Shown here one piece after another: positions 25,932-35,293 of a DNA stretch of 64,000 nucleotides. The stretch lies in NCBI GenBank assembly GCA_045565285.1, contig JBJLFR010000024.1, positions 21,739 through 85,738 of the forward strand, written 5' to 3'. This DNA comes from CACIIZ01 sp045565285 (lineage in GTDB: Bacteria > Pseudomonadota > Alphaproteobacteria > Rhodobacterales > Rhodobacteraceae). The notes under the pieces were generated by a model. The model was not told where the DNA came from, made no database searches, and saw nothing but the letters and a program-made list of their open reading frames with translations. The translations under genes were made by a program, and so were the position numbers. Every line of letters begins with the position of its first letter. Position 1 is the first letter of the stretch.

Positions 25932-26444
25932 ATGCATGAAACAGAAGATAATCAAGACCAAAAATATAGTTTTTTAGCAAAGTTTTTCCACTGGGGTTTT
26001 GTATTTTTATTTGGGTACGGAATATTTAAACAAGTGGATAATATTGAACAATTAGAAGATATTTCTCTTCTCAAATCTGAGATATTATTTGCTTCAATTT
26101 TTTTGTTTTTTTTAATTTTACGCTTTTTTTATATGAAAAAAACACAAACAACTTCTTTGCCAGCAAAAACTCCAAAATCACAAAAGTTTGTCGCAAAATT
26201 AGTTCACTACTCTCTATATATATGTCTAACTTCTATATGTATTTCAGGATTAATGATAGGACTTTTCTTTTGGTTAGGATTAAAAAATGGAATATTAATT
26301 GAGTTTATAATTTCATTACATGAAAATTCAATTTTCATAATTTACTGGTTGATTGCAATTCATATTTTTGCTGCTTTATTTCATAGAGTTAGAAGCGACG
26401 GTGTATGGAATTCAATGGTACCTATATTGAAAGAAAAAAAATAA
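25932..26444 (+). CDS. cytochrome b561 family protein
   Basis: A 170-residue membrane protein of the prokaryotic cytochrome b561 type with four helices. Histidines in the helices (KFFHWGF in TM1, LVHYSLY in TM3, LHENS and IHIFAALFHR in TM4) are placed to bind two haems. It would move electrons between quinol and a periplasmic acceptor or superoxide. The N-terminal 15 residues are hydrophilic. I use the ATG at 25932; the longer frame begins at a TTG without support. It is isolated, with 102 bases to the gene upstream and a convergent small gene downstream. Confidence 0.82.
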   Translation: MHETEDNQDQKYSFLAKFFHWGFVFLFGYGIFKQVDNIEQLEDISLLKSEILFASIFLFFLILRFFYMKKTQTTSLPAKTPKSQKFVAKLVHYSLYICLTSICISGLMIGLFFWLGLKNGILIEFIISLHENSIFIIYWLIAIHIFAALFHRVRSDGVWNSMVPILKEKK

Positions 26445-26458
26445 TTTAATCTAAAATA

Positions 26459-26746
26459 CTAATCATTTTCCAAGAAAGCTAATTGATTTCCGACTTCTTC
26501 TCTTATCATAATTGTTGATGCTTCTTTACTAGATTCTTCCCTAGCCTCTCTGTGTATTTCTTTGGATTCTACGTAACCTTTTTCTGATTTATAAATTACT
26601 AATGCACCATGAGTGAAATTATCGATCTTCCACCAGTGAACTTCTTTCACATTCGGATTTGTTCCTTTAAAGCTTGCTAACAAATTTTGCATCTTTTCAT
26701 TGTTGATTTTATTTTCGTGCTTCCAAGTTGTACTAACATAAAACAT
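26459..26746 (-). CDS. conserved-looking small protein, unknown
   Basis: A 95-residue soluble protein. The start at the ATG at 26746 (MFYVSTTWKH) is favoured over 26761 because GAGGATAAAAG directly precedes it. The pattern VSTTWKHE, then HWWKID, ALVIYKSEKGYVE and a charged C-terminal helix suggests a small alpha/beta (ferredoxin-like or ABM-like) dimer, but I recognise no named family. It converges with cytochrome b561, 14 bases between stops, and is divergent from bioY. Confidence 0.6.
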   Translation of the reverse strand: MFYVSTTWKHENKINNEKMQNLLASFKGTNPNVKEVHWWKIDNFTHGALVIYKSEKGYVESKEIHREAREESSKEASTIMIREEVGNQLAFLEND

Positions 26747-26955
26747 ATCTTTTATCCTCATAATTTTCCAAGTTTAAATTTATTAGAAATGCAATTTAAT
26801 TATTTATAATTGTATTACAGATGAAATGAATAATACTAATAAAAACGTAAACTTTGTATTTTTATTTATTAAATTACTTTAATAGTTGTAAGTAATACTA
26901 TATAAAAAAACGAAATTTTCTTTTTTAATTTAAATACAGGATAGGAGATAAAAAA

Positions 26956-27537
26956 ATGTTAAGTTTCAAATCAAATTCTCTTAGTTGGATCGAGCTAGTA
27001 ACTAATAAATTAAATAAAAACAAAATTTTTAATTTAGTTAATATAAGCACTGTTTTATTTGGGAGTATCATATTAATTATTTCAGCTAAAATTAAGGTGG
27101 ATTTATATCCAGTTCCTATGACTTTACAACCATTAGCAGTTTTAATGATTGGTATGCTTTTTGGTAGAAATTTAGCCATAGCAACAATTGGTTTATATAT
27201 TTTAGAAGGAATTGCTGGCTTTCCTGTATTTGCTTACGGAGGTGGCTTGTTATATCTCTTTGGTCCAACAGGTGGATTTATATTCGGATTTTTTATTGCA
27301 GGTTTGGTTTTAGGTGAGTTAGCTGATCGAGATTGGGGTAGAAATATCTTGTCTTCAATATTTTGTATGATGTTGGGAATGTTCATAATTTATTTCTTTG
27401 GAATTTTGCAATTGTCAGCCATCAAAGGTTTTACATTTGCAATAATTAAAGGTTTTTATCCATTTTTAGTGGGTGACTTGTATAAACTTCTTGTTGCTGG
27501 AATTTTGGTACCTTTCATATGGAGATTAGCTAAATAG
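26956..27537 (+). CDS. bioY: biotin transporter BioY
   Basis: A 193-residue S component of the ECF-type biotin transporter. Six hydrophobic segments and the family blocks PVPMTLQPLAVLMIGMLFG (about 54-72) and GGGLLYLFGPTGGF near 95-108 are present; the latter lines the biotin site. It imports biotin, alone or with an ECF energising module that is not in this window. AGGAGA precedes the ATG at ideal spacing, and a clear intrinsic terminator follows, so this is a single-gene transcription unit. Dedicated biotin import suggests, but does not prove, biotin auxotrophy. Confidence 0.92.
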   Translation: MLSFKSNSLSWIELVTNKLNKNKIFNLVNISTVLFGSIILIISAKIKVDLYPVPMTLQPLAVLMIGMLFGRNLAIATIGLYILEGIAGFPVFAYGGGLLYLFGPTGGFIFGFFIAGLVLGELADRDWGRNILSSIFCMMLGMFIIYFFGILQLSAIKGFTFAIIKGFYPFLVGDLYKLLVAGILVPFIWRLAK

Positions 27538-27577
27538 AAAAATCATCTAATTATTAATTTTAATATTATTATAATTT

Positions 27578-27610
27578 GGGATCTAATAACTATTAGATCC
27601 CTACTTTTTT
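27578..27610 (+). terminator. intrinsic terminator after bioY
   Basis: The perfect 9-bp stem GGGATCTAA (27578-27586) / TTAGATCCC (27593-27601) encloses the loop TAACTA and is followed by TACTTTTTT. It lies 41 bases after the bioY stop and is a textbook Rho-independent terminator. Confidence 0.85.
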
Positions 27611-27654
27611 AATTTGGTAGGCATTTTCTAACTTTTATATAGTTTTGAATAAAA

Positions 27655-28536
27655 ATGAAAAATATGAAAAATACATCCACCGGGGTGATTTTTATGATAC
27701 TCACTATATTCTTTTTTTCTATAATGAATGCTACAGCTAAAGGTTTTACAACTTACTATCCAATAATAGAGATTGTGTGGGTAAGATATCTAAGCCAAAC
27801 AGTTTTCACCACATTTATTTTTTTACCAAATTTAAACAAAATTGTAAAAACAAGAAAAATAAAGCTTCATCTTTTTAGATCATTACTTTTATTTTGTGCA
27901 ACAATATCAATGTTTTCTGGATTTAAGTATCTAACTTTAGTTTCAACAATTACTATTTTTCAAATTGGTCCCCTAGTGATTGTTATTTTTTCAGTAATTT
28001 TTCTGAAAGAAACAGTAGGTTATCGTAGATGGATAAGTGTTATTGTTGGATTTAGTGGTGCTTTATTAATTCTAAAACCTGGAACTGATATGTTTTCTGT
28101 ATTTGGGTTTTTTCCAATTTTAGCTGCAATTTTTTATGCAGGATATGCAGTTTCTACCAGGAGACTAGGTAAAGAAGAAGATCCTCAAACCAACTTTTTT
28201 TATACCTCATTAGTTGGAACATTAATCTCTACCATTATTCTTATTCCATTTTTTGAACCAATTGCCATAAAGGATTTTCTTTTGTTTTCCATCTTGGGAG
28301 TTTTTGGAGGATTAGGACATTTTTGTTTTATTCTTGCATTAAGAAAATCTGAAGCCTCTTTTCTTGCGCCTTTTACATATGTTGATTTAATATTTGCCAC
28401 AATCTTGGGAATATTATTTTTTTCAGAATTCCCAGATGTTTATGTAATATTTGGTGCAATTGTAATTGTGTCGGCTGGAATATACACATGGCATAGAGAA
28501 AATGTAACCTTGAAAAACAACCTAAAATTTACTTAA
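27655..28536 (+). CDS. EamA / DMT family permease
   Basis: A 293-residue drug/metabolite-transporter permease with ten predicted helices in two EamA repeats, the usual length. Typical features are the N-terminal helix containing MNATAKG, the GRxxL-like loop between repeats, and the second-repeat start GFFPILAAIFYAGYAVSTRRLG. It probably exports a small metabolite or amino acid; the substrate is not readable. It starts 44 bases after the bioY terminator, so it is a separate unit, and converges with the ABC exporter. Confidence 0.85.
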   Translation: MKNMKNTSTGVIFMILTIFFFSIMNATAKGFTTYYPIIEIVWVRYLSQTVFTTFIFLPNLNKIVKTRKIKLHLFRSLLLFCATISMFSGFKYLTLVSTITIFQIGPLVIVIFSVIFLKETVGYRRWISVIVGFSGALLILKPGTDMFSVFGFFPILAAIFYAGYAVSTRRLGKEEDPQTNFFYTSLVGTLISTIILIPFFEPIAIKDFLLFSILGVFGGLGHFCFILALRKSEASFLAPFTYVDLIFATILGILFFSEFPDVYVIFGAIVIVSAGIYTWHRENVTLKNNLKFT

Positions 28537-28582
28537 GAGCACAAAAATAAAATTATATTGTAAGTGTGTAATTCTAAATTTC

Positions 28583-30436
28583 CTATAAAGTGGGCAAAAA
28601 GCCACCTGATTGTAGAGACCAAAGTTTTGAATAATGACCTCCCTTCTTAATAAGACTTTTATGGGTTCCCATTTCAATAACCTTACCATGCTCCATGACT
28701 ATCAACCGATCAAGCTTATTGATAGTGGATAATCTATGAGCAATGACTAGAGCCGTTTTATCATGCAAAATGTTATTTAACTGGTTCTGGATTGCAGATT
28801 CTATTTCACTATCTAAAGCACTTGTTGCTTCATCCAGAATAAGAATTGGTGCATTTTTTAATAAAACTCTTGCTATTGCAATTCTTTGCCTTTGCCCGCC
28901 AGATAGTCGCACACCTCTCTCTCCAACAAATGCAGAAAAACCTTTTCTTCCATCTTTATCCTCTAACTCATTAATAAATTCATAAGCCTCTGCTTTTTTT
29001 GCAGCTTGGTATATTTCACTCCTTGAGGATGAAGGGTTTCCATAAGCAATATTTTCATAAATTGAGCGATTAAGAAGAGCAGTCTCTTGAGTTACAACTC
29101 CAATTTGTGATCTTAAAGATTCTTGTGTTACTTTAGAGATATCTTGACTGTCAATTAGAATTTTTCCTGAATCTACATCATAAAACCTTAACAATAAATT
29201 TAAAATGGAACTTTTTCCTGCCCCCGATTTTCCAACTAAACCAACTTTTTCCCCATGACTAATTTTAAGTGACAATTCCTCAAATAAACCACCAGGTTTA
29301 CCATAGTTAAATTTAACTTTTTCAAAATTTATTTCACCACCATTTATAGTCAATTCTGTAGCATTATTGGCATCAATAACTTTTGGTTTCTGCGATATTG
29401 TAAGCCTACCTTCATCTATGGTGCCAATATTCTCAAATAAATAGCTTACTTCCCACATAATCCACCAAGACATTTCAGAAATTCTCAATGTTAAAGGTAA
29501 TGAAGCGGCCACTACCCCTGCTCCAATGTTACCATTTCCTAATAAATATAAACCTAATCCTAAAGTTCCTATAATAAGTAATGCATTAGCAAAAGACATA
29601 AGAACATTCATAATAAATGAAATTCTCATAACTTTTGCCCATCCAAAATTAAAATCATCAATAGAGTCAGCAGCTCCTAATTGCTCATAATTTTTTCGTG
29701 CAAATAATTTGATAAGATTAATATTAGCATAGGAATCTACAATTCGACCTGTCATTTTACTCCTTAGCAAAGAATGTTGATGACTTAATTCACGAACCTT
29801 TGGCATAAGAAAAAATAAAATTATAAGGAATATTGCTAACCATACCAAACTAGGTAAAGTAATCATAAAACTAGAATAGCCTAAAACAGATATAGTACCG
29901 CCGAAGTATAGTGAAATATATAAAATGGCTTCTAGAAATTTCATAGCTACACCACGAACAGCTTGACCAGTTTCGATAACTCTATTTGCTAATCTTCCTG
30001 ATAATTCACTTGAAAAATACCCAACATCTAACCCTAGTACATTCAAATGACTTTGCCATCGTACGATATTTGCAAATCCTGTCATTATAGCCATATCCAT
30101 TAGTGCTTGACTTAAAGATTGCAATGAAGGTCGTATAATTAAAAAAAATAAACCAAAACCTATTAAAAATTTAAATTCCTCTTCAATTATTAATTGAACA
30201 TCCCCCACTTCAATTATTCTGCTAATAATATAACCAAAGATCACTGGAACAGCTAAATCCATAATAACTTCCAGAAATTTAAGTAAAAATACTGAAAATA
30301 AGGTAAGTCTGATTTGTGAACAATAAAACCAAATAAATTGTGCTATTTTTTTTGGTGGATTTGTTTTAAACCCAAACTTCATTGGATCAGTTAATCGTTC
30401 AAAAAAATTTAATTTATGCTTTGATCTGTTTATCAT
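28583..30436 (-). CDS. ABC exporter, fused permease and ATPase (MsbA/MDR type)
   Basis: A 617-residue half-transporter: six membrane helices in the first 340 residues, then an ATPase domain with Walker A GKSGAGKSS, signature LSGGQRQ, Walker B ILILDEATSALD and the switch histidine in IAHRLS. It works as a homodimer exporting a lipid, peptide or drug-like substrate. The cytoplasmic N-terminus of about 45 residues is longer than in MsbA and resembles the AtmA/heavy-metal-tolerance and Rv1819-like subsets only loosely. There is no partner gene nearby; kdsA, a lipopolysaccharide-synthesis gene, is divergent, so a lipid role is conceivable. Confidence 0.9.
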   Translation of the reverse strand: MINRSKHKLNFFERLTDPMKFGFKTNPPKKIAQFIWFYCSQIRLTLFSVFLLKFLEVIMDLAVPVIFGYIISRIIEVGDVQLIIEEEFKFLIGFGLFFLIIRPSLQSLSQALMDMAIMTGFANIVRWQSHLNVLGLDVGYFSSELSGRLANRVIETGQAVRGVAMKFLEAILYISLYFGGTISVLGYSSFMITLPSLVWLAIFLIILFFLMPKVRELSHQHSLLRSKMTGRIVDSYANINLIKLFARKNYEQLGAADSIDDFNFGWAKVMRISFIMNVLMSFANALLIIGTLGLGLYLLGNGNIGAGVVAASLPLTLRISEMSWWIMWEVSYLFENIGTIDEGRLTISQKPKVIDANNATELTINGGEINFEKVKFNYGKPGGLFEELSLKISHGEKVGLVGKSGAGKSSILNLLLRFYDVDSGKILIDSQDISKVTQESLRSQIGVVTQETALLNRSIYENIAYGNPSSSRSEIYQAAKKAEAYEFINELEDKDGRKGFSAFVGERGVRLSGGQRQRIAIARVLLKNAPILILDEATSALDSEIESAIQNQLNNILHDKTALVIAHRLSTINKLDRLIVMEHGKVIEMGTHKSLIKKGGHYSKLWSLQSGGFLPTL

Positions 30437-30628
30437 TTATAATTATCAATATACTTTCTTGAAAAATTATGTTCAGAAATAAAAAATGTTATTTTAATAA
30501 ATAAATTAAAAAAAAATATACTTTAAAGTTAAAATTTCTTGATTTTATTTATTCGTAAAGAAAGTATGGATATAGATAAAAAAAAACTTTAGATCAACTA
30601 GAAAAATTAGAAATAAAATTAATTCAAA

Positions 30629-31516
30629 ATGGTTAAGCAAAAAATAATAAATTTAAAAAATATAAATATTGGGGGTTCAAATCCTATAGTTTTTATACTG
30701 GGTCCATGCCAAATAGAAAATAGAGATCATGCTTTAATGGTTGCTGAAAAAATATCGAATATTTGTGAAAAATTCAGTGCTAAATTTATATTTAAATCAA
30801 GTTATGATAAAGGTAATAGATCATCAATTAACTCAACAAGAGGTGTAGGTCTAGAAGAAGGCCTGAAAATCTTACAAGAAATTTCTGAAAATTTTGATTG
30901 CCCAACTATAACTGACGTTCATGAACCTTATCAATGTAAAATTGTAGCGGAAGTAGTGGATATTCTTCAAATTCCTGCATTTTTGTCCAGACAAACAGAT
31001 CTATTATTGGCAGCTGGGGAGACTCATAAGCCAATTAATGTTAAAAAAGGCCAGTTTTTATCTCCTAAAGATATGGCTAAAGTAGCCGAAAAAATATCCA
31101 GTACTGGAAATGATAAAATTATGCTTTGTGAAAGAGGCACAACATTTGGCTATAATACGTTAGTTAATGATTTCAGAGCCTTGGATATAATGGCAGAAAC
31201 AGGTTATCCAGTTATTTTTGATGCTACGCATTCCGTACAACAACCTAGCTTATTAGGGGAAAAGTCTGGTGGTGAAAGAAAGTTTGTCCCAACTTTATCT
31301 AGGGCTGCATGTGCAATTGGGGTTAGCGGTTTATTTATAGAAACTCATGAAAACCCTGATGAAGCACCTAGTGACGGTGCAAATATGCTAGATATTAATG
31401 ATTTAGCTAAATTAATTCCAACTTTATTATCCTTTGATAATATGGTTAAAAACAATAAATTAAATTTAAATATTTTTAGGAGTATCGATGAAAAATACCA
31501 AGACAGTTTTAATTGA
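30629..31516 (+). CDS. kdsA: 3-deoxy-D-manno-octulosonate 8-phosphate synthase
   Basis: Condenses arabinose 5-phosphate with phosphoenolpyruvate to Kdo-8-phosphate, the precursor of the lipopolysaccharide inner core. At 295 residues it is slightly longer than average. GPCQIEN, KSSYDKGNRSS and ITDVHEP are the classic active-site segments, and DATHSVQQP follows. It shows that the cell makes a Kdo-containing outer membrane. The downstream IlvD-family gene starts within its last 29 bases, so the two are translationally coupled although unrelated in function. It has no visible Shine-Dalgarno. Confidence 0.95.
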   Translation: MVKQKIINLKNINIGGSNPIVFILGPCQIENRDHALMVAEKISNICEKFSAKFIFKSSYDKGNRSSINSTRGVGLEEGLKILQEISENFDCPTITDVHEPYQCKIVAEVVDILQIPAFLSRQTDLLLAAGETHKPINVKKGQFLSPKDMAKVAEKISSTGNDKIMLCERGTTFGYNTLVNDFRALDIMAETGYPVIFDATHSVQQPSLLGEKSGGERKFVPTLSRAACAIGVSGLFIETHENPDEAPSDGANMLDINDLAKLIPTLLSFDNMVKNNKLNLNIFRSIDEKYQDSFN

Positions 31517-33338
31517 TAAAAATCCAGGTAGAAACTCTCAAACTTTTGGAATTGCTCGTGAATTAGGAACAGACCTTGATTTAATCCATGAGCCTTCGAT
31601 TGGAGTAATAGGTAATAAAGGAGATTCTCAGTGTTATCTTGGTGTCAGCAAAAAAGTTAATGTAATTCACGAAGTGCTAAAAAAAAGAGTAGGAAAAGAG
31701 CCCAATCAATTAGCAATGAGACTAATACAACCTGAATTCAGCCTTGCTACTTCTGATGGTATCAGAAATGGCACAAAAGAAATGCGATATTCACTAATTG
31801 GAAGAGAAGTCACAAATGATAGTGTTTGTGAACATTTAAGCGCTACTGGAGTAGAAGGAATAGTTGCAGTAGTAGCTTGTGATAAACCACCTGTTGGGAC
31901 TTTAGCAGCAATTTTAGAGCATAATCGACCTGCTATTATCATGTCAGACGGATCGATAAGACCAGGTAAAGATAGTGTAACTGGGGAACCCTTAGATATT
32001 ATAAGCAGCTATCAAATTGCAGGGAGTAAAGATGAAGATCTAAAAAAACGAATTGCACTAGAATCTTGTCCAGGAATTGGAAGTTGTGGTGGGATGTTTA
32101 CTTATAATACAATGCAAACTTTTATTGGGGTTATAGGGATGCAGCCCCTTCATATGGTATCCCCTGCATCAGAAGACACTCGGAGATTGGATGATTTTCC
32201 AAATGAATTAGTGAATTATTTGAGTAATCTTATAAAAAAAGAAATCACTCCAAGAGATATAGTAACAAGAGAATCGTTAAGAAATGCAATTATAGTAGCA
32301 ATGAGTGTTGGGGGTTCTACAAATGTAATGCTTCATGCACCCGAATTATCAAGAGCTGCAGGATATTCGAACTTTAATGACGACATTATGAGTGCTAGCG
32401 AATTTAATTATTTGTCTGAGTCAGTTGTCCCAGTCGTAGTAAATGCTCGACCATTTGGAAAATATTCTATGGTCGATATAGATGAAATGGGTGGAATCCA
32501 AGTTATCGTAAAAAACCTTCTTGATGCTGGTTTACTTAATGGAGATACGATTACTTGCACGGGTGAAACATTATCTCAACAAGTAAATAAGTTATCTCCA
32601 GCTGATCCTGACGGAAATGTAATTTACAGTGTAAAAAAACCATTTAAAAAAACAGGTGGATTAAGATTATTAGGTGGAAATCTATCACCTGAGTTTAGCG
32701 CAATATTAAAATTAGCAGGTGTCGAAGGAGGTTTAGAAAATGGATTATTTAAAGGAAAAGCAAAAGTTTTTGATGGAGAGCAAAGTCTTTTAAACACCCT
32801 AGATAACCAACCTGAGAGCTTTTCAAATTTTGACATGGTGGTAGTAAGATATGAAGGACCAGTGGGAGGTCCTGGTATGCCAGAGATGTTAGACTCAACT
32901 TCTAGGATTACAGCATTATGCCGTGAAAAAAATATAGTTATAGGTTTAATGACAGATGGTAGATTTTCTGGCGGATCAGTAGGTTTGGTTATTGGACACG
33001 TAGGACCAGAAGCTGCAATAGGCGGTCCAATCGCCTTGATAAAGGATGGAGATACTATTATTGTAGATCTAAATGAAAATACTTTAGTGTGTGATGAATT
33101 AACCAATAATAAAATAGTTAATGAACGTAAATCAAAATGGGACTATGAATGTAACAAAAATAAGGGAATACATCCTGCAGTTGGAATTGCCAATACAAGG
33201 CTTTTAAATAAAATGAGGTGTTCAGCTGTACCTGCTATCTTTGGGGCAGGAATGCATCCCAATCAATCAGTTTGGGTTTATGAAGAAAGAGTACCCGAAA
33301 CTACAAATTTTAAACCTGTTAATAAATTTAGAGAATAA
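31488..33338 (+). CDS. IlvD/Edd family Fe-S dehydratase
   Basis: A 616-residue member of the dihydroxy-acid / phosphogluconate / sugar-acid dehydratase family. Cluster ligands C49 (NKGDSQC), C131 (ACDKPPVG) and C200 (GIGSCGGMFTYNTMQ) are present, as is the C-terminal TDGRFSGGSVG block. It may be IlvD for branched-chain amino acid synthesis or a sugar-acid dehydratase; the first cysteine segment is unlike classical IlvD (usually GD..PC), so I withhold the symbol. AGGAG before the ATG supports this start inside kdsA. It would depend on Fe-S carriers such as that at 7518. Confidence 0.8.
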   Translation: MKNTKTVLIDKNPGRNSQTFGIARELGTDLDLIHEPSIGVIGNKGDSQCYLGVSKKVNVIHEVLKKRVGKEPNQLAMRLIQPEFSLATSDGIRNGTKEMRYSLIGREVTNDSVCEHLSATGVEGIVAVVACDKPPVGTLAAILEHNRPAIIMSDGSIRPGKDSVTGEPLDIISSYQIAGSKDEDLKKRIALESCPGIGSCGGMFTYNTMQTFIGVIGMQPLHMVSPASEDTRRLDDFPNELVNYLSNLIKKEITPRDIVTRESLRNAIIVAMSVGGSTNVMLHAPELSRAAGYSNFNDDIMSASEFNYLSESVVPVVVNARPFGKYSMVDIDEMGGIQVIVKNLLDAGLLNGDTITCTGETLSQQVNKLSPADPDGNVIYSVKKPFKKTGGLRLLGGNLSPEFSAILKLAGVEGGLENGLFKGKAKVFDGEQSLLNTLDNQPESFSNFDMVVVRYEGPVGGPGMPEMLDSTSRITALCREKNIVIGLMTDGRFSGGSVGLVIGHVGPEAAIGGPIALIKDGDTIIVDLNENTLVCDELTNNKIVNERKSKWDYECNKNKGIHPAVGIANTRLLNKMRCSAVPAIFGAGMHPNQSVWVYEERVPETTNFKPVNKFRE

Positions 33339-33382
33339 CTTATTTTATCTCAATCAATAAACTCTATTATAATTATTACTTT

Positions 33383-34225
33383 ATGAATTTTGTTTTACAA
33401 ATTTTAAAGAATTCATATTTTTCAGTATTATTTCTATTCTTTTGCAATTTAGCAATTAATGCAGATGAAATAACTCCAAAAAAAATTATGTCTCTATCTC
33501 CCTCTATTACAGAAATTTTGTTTGAAATAGGATCAGATAAACAAGTAATAGCTGTAGATAGCCTGTCGAATTATCCAATTAAGGCACCTAGGACTGAAAT
33601 TTCATCATATGATCCCAATATAGAATCTATTAGTTTATATGAACCAGATTTGGTTATATTGTCATACAATGTAAGAAATTTAAAAAGAGCTCTAAGTAAA
33701 ATTGGAATTGAAACAATTTACCTACCTGCTCCTAATAATTTTGAGCAAATATTAGATCAAATAGATTTATTAGGTATAAAAACAGGCAATACAGAAAAAG
33801 CTCAAAAACTGATTTCGAATATGAACAATCAAATGAAAGCTTTTATATCCATAAGACAAAATCAGAAACCAATTAAAGTTTATCATGAACTTGATCAAAA
33901 TTATTTCAGTCCTTCCAAGTTTAGTTTTATTGGAGATATTTATCAAAAATTAAACTTTGTAAATATTGCAGATTCTGCTGATATTTCGGGGTTAGGTTAT
34001 CCAAAACTTTCACCTGAACTTATAATTTCAAAAAACCCAGAACTTATAATATTACCAGGTAAAAATGAAAAATATTCTGAACTTGTTAAATCTAGACCAG
34101 GATGGAATTACATTAGCGCAGTTAAAGAAAATAATATCCTATTAATACAAAAAGATATTGCATCTAGATGGGGACCAAGAATATTGGATTTTGTTAATAT
34201 TTTAGTAAAATACTCAAATAATTGA
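33383..34225 (+). CDS. btuF: periplasmic binding protein, BtuF-like
   Basis: A 280-residue cluster A-III binding protein with an N-terminal signal peptide (hydrophobic stretch about 5-26). The first domain begins MSLSPSITEILFEIGSDKQV and contains SLSNYP, a close match to the vitamin B12-binding protein pattern; a second lobe follows with VYHELDQNYFSPSKFSFIGDI. It should deliver cobalamin (or, less likely, a haem or siderophore) to the permease encoded next. The gene starts 44 bases after the dehydratase; permease and ATPase genes follow immediately, so it forms a complete importer. No cobalamin riboswitch is visible upstream. Confidence 0.75.
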   Translation: MNFVLQILKNSYFSVLFLFFCNLAINADEITPKKIMSLSPSITEILFEIGSDKQVIAVDSLSNYPIKAPRTEISSYDPNIESISLYEPDLVILSYNVRNLKRALSKIGIETIYLPAPNNFEQILDQIDLLGIKTGNTEKAQKLISNMNNQMKAFISIRQNQKPIKVYHELDQNYFSPSKFSFIGDIYQKLNFVNIADSADISGLGYPKLSPELIISKNPELIILPGKNEKYSELVKSRPGWNYISAVKENNILLIQKDIASRWGPRILDFVNILVKYSNN

Positions 34226-34261
34226 TTGAAATATTAATTATAAAAAAGCAAAGTGCCATTC

Positions 34262-35293
34262 ATGGAAAAAGTTTTTAAAATTTCAACTAAGTCATTAATA
34301 ATTTCAATTTTATTAGTTTTTTCTTCTTTCCTGCTGAGTATTGGAATGGGTGCCGTAAAAATACCTCCTAGCGAAATTGTTAATTTATTTTTTTATTATT
34401 TTTCAGATAGTCAAGGTCAAATTGAAATTAACAAAATAAATCAAATTATTATCTTTGATTGGCGATTACCCAGATTTTGTTTAGGATTTCTTGTAGGGGC
34501 TTCATTAGCAATTGCAGGTTGTGGATTTCAAGGAGTGTTTAAAAACCCTTTAGCTGATCCTTTTTTATTAGGATCAGCAGCTGGTGCAGGTTTAGGTGTA
34601 ACTTTAGTTATTGTATATGATATAAATTTTTCTTTTTTTATAATTAATTCCATACAAATTGGAGCATTTATTGGTGCATTAGGAGCAGTGATGTGTGCTG
34701 CATTTATATCAATAAATGCAGGTAAGACCATCCCTAGCTTATTACTTGCTGGCGTAGCAACTGCAGCTTTTTTAACATCATGTCAAACATATTTGATGCA
34801 TAAATTTTATTCCTCAATGCAAGAAATATATAGTTGGATAATAGGAAGATTATTAACGTCTGGATGGGATGAAGTAATTACAATAACACCATATTTTTTA
34901 ATTTGTTTCTTAATAATTTATTTATTTAGAAAAGAATTAGATCTGCTACGTCTTTCAGAGGATGAAGCGAAGATGTTAGGTGGAAATCCAAGTATAACTT
35001 ATTTTGTTGTTTTGACAGCATCATCGTTATTAACCGCAGTTGCAGTGTCTTTGAGCGGACTAATAGCATTTATAGGACTTGTAATACCTCATATTGTGAG
35101 ACTAACTGTTAGCTCGAGCTATAGAGTAATCATTCCTTTATCAGCACTTGTAGGAGGTGCTTTTCTAACTTTTGCTGACACATTCTCAAGGATTGTTATA
35201 TCACCTGCAGAATTACCAATAGGTATTGTTACTGCCTTTATTGGAGCACCCTTTTTTGCATTCTTGTTAAAAGCATCAAAGGGATCTTTTTGA
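34262..35293 (+). CDS. btuC: FecCD-family ABC permease, BtuC-like
   Basis: A roughly 343-residue permease with about ten helices. The family marks WRLPRFCLGFLVGASLAIAG, GFQGVFKNPLADPFLLGSAAGAG (in part) and LSGLIAFIGLVIPHIVR are all there. It forms the membrane channel of the B12-type importer as a homodimer. I use the ATG at 34262; a GTG at 34253 is also possible and neither has a clear ribosome-binding site. Its stop overlaps the start of the ATPase gene by one base (TGATG), so the two are coupled. Confidence 0.82.
   Translation: MEKVFKISTKSLIISILLVFSSFLLSIGMGAVKIPPSEIVNLFFYYFSDSQGQIEINKINQIIIFDWRLPRFCLGFLVGASLAIAGCGFQGVFKNPLADPFLLGSAAGAGLGVTLVIVYDINFSFFIINSIQIGAFIGALGAVMCAAFISINAGKTIPSLLLAGVATAAFLTSCQTYLMHKFYSSMQEIYSWIIGRLLTSGWDEVITITPYFLICFLIIYLFRKELDLLRLSEDEAKMLGGNPSITYFVVLTASSLLTAVAVSLSGLIAFIGLVIPHIVRLTVSSSYRVIIPLSALVGGAFLTFADTFSRIVISPAELPIGIVTAFIGAPFFAFLLKASKGSF

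Noticed and set aside
33339..33383. A cobalamin riboswitch before the BtuF-like gene
   Set aside because: Only 44 bases separate it from the previous gene, too short, and no B12-box-like sequence is visible.
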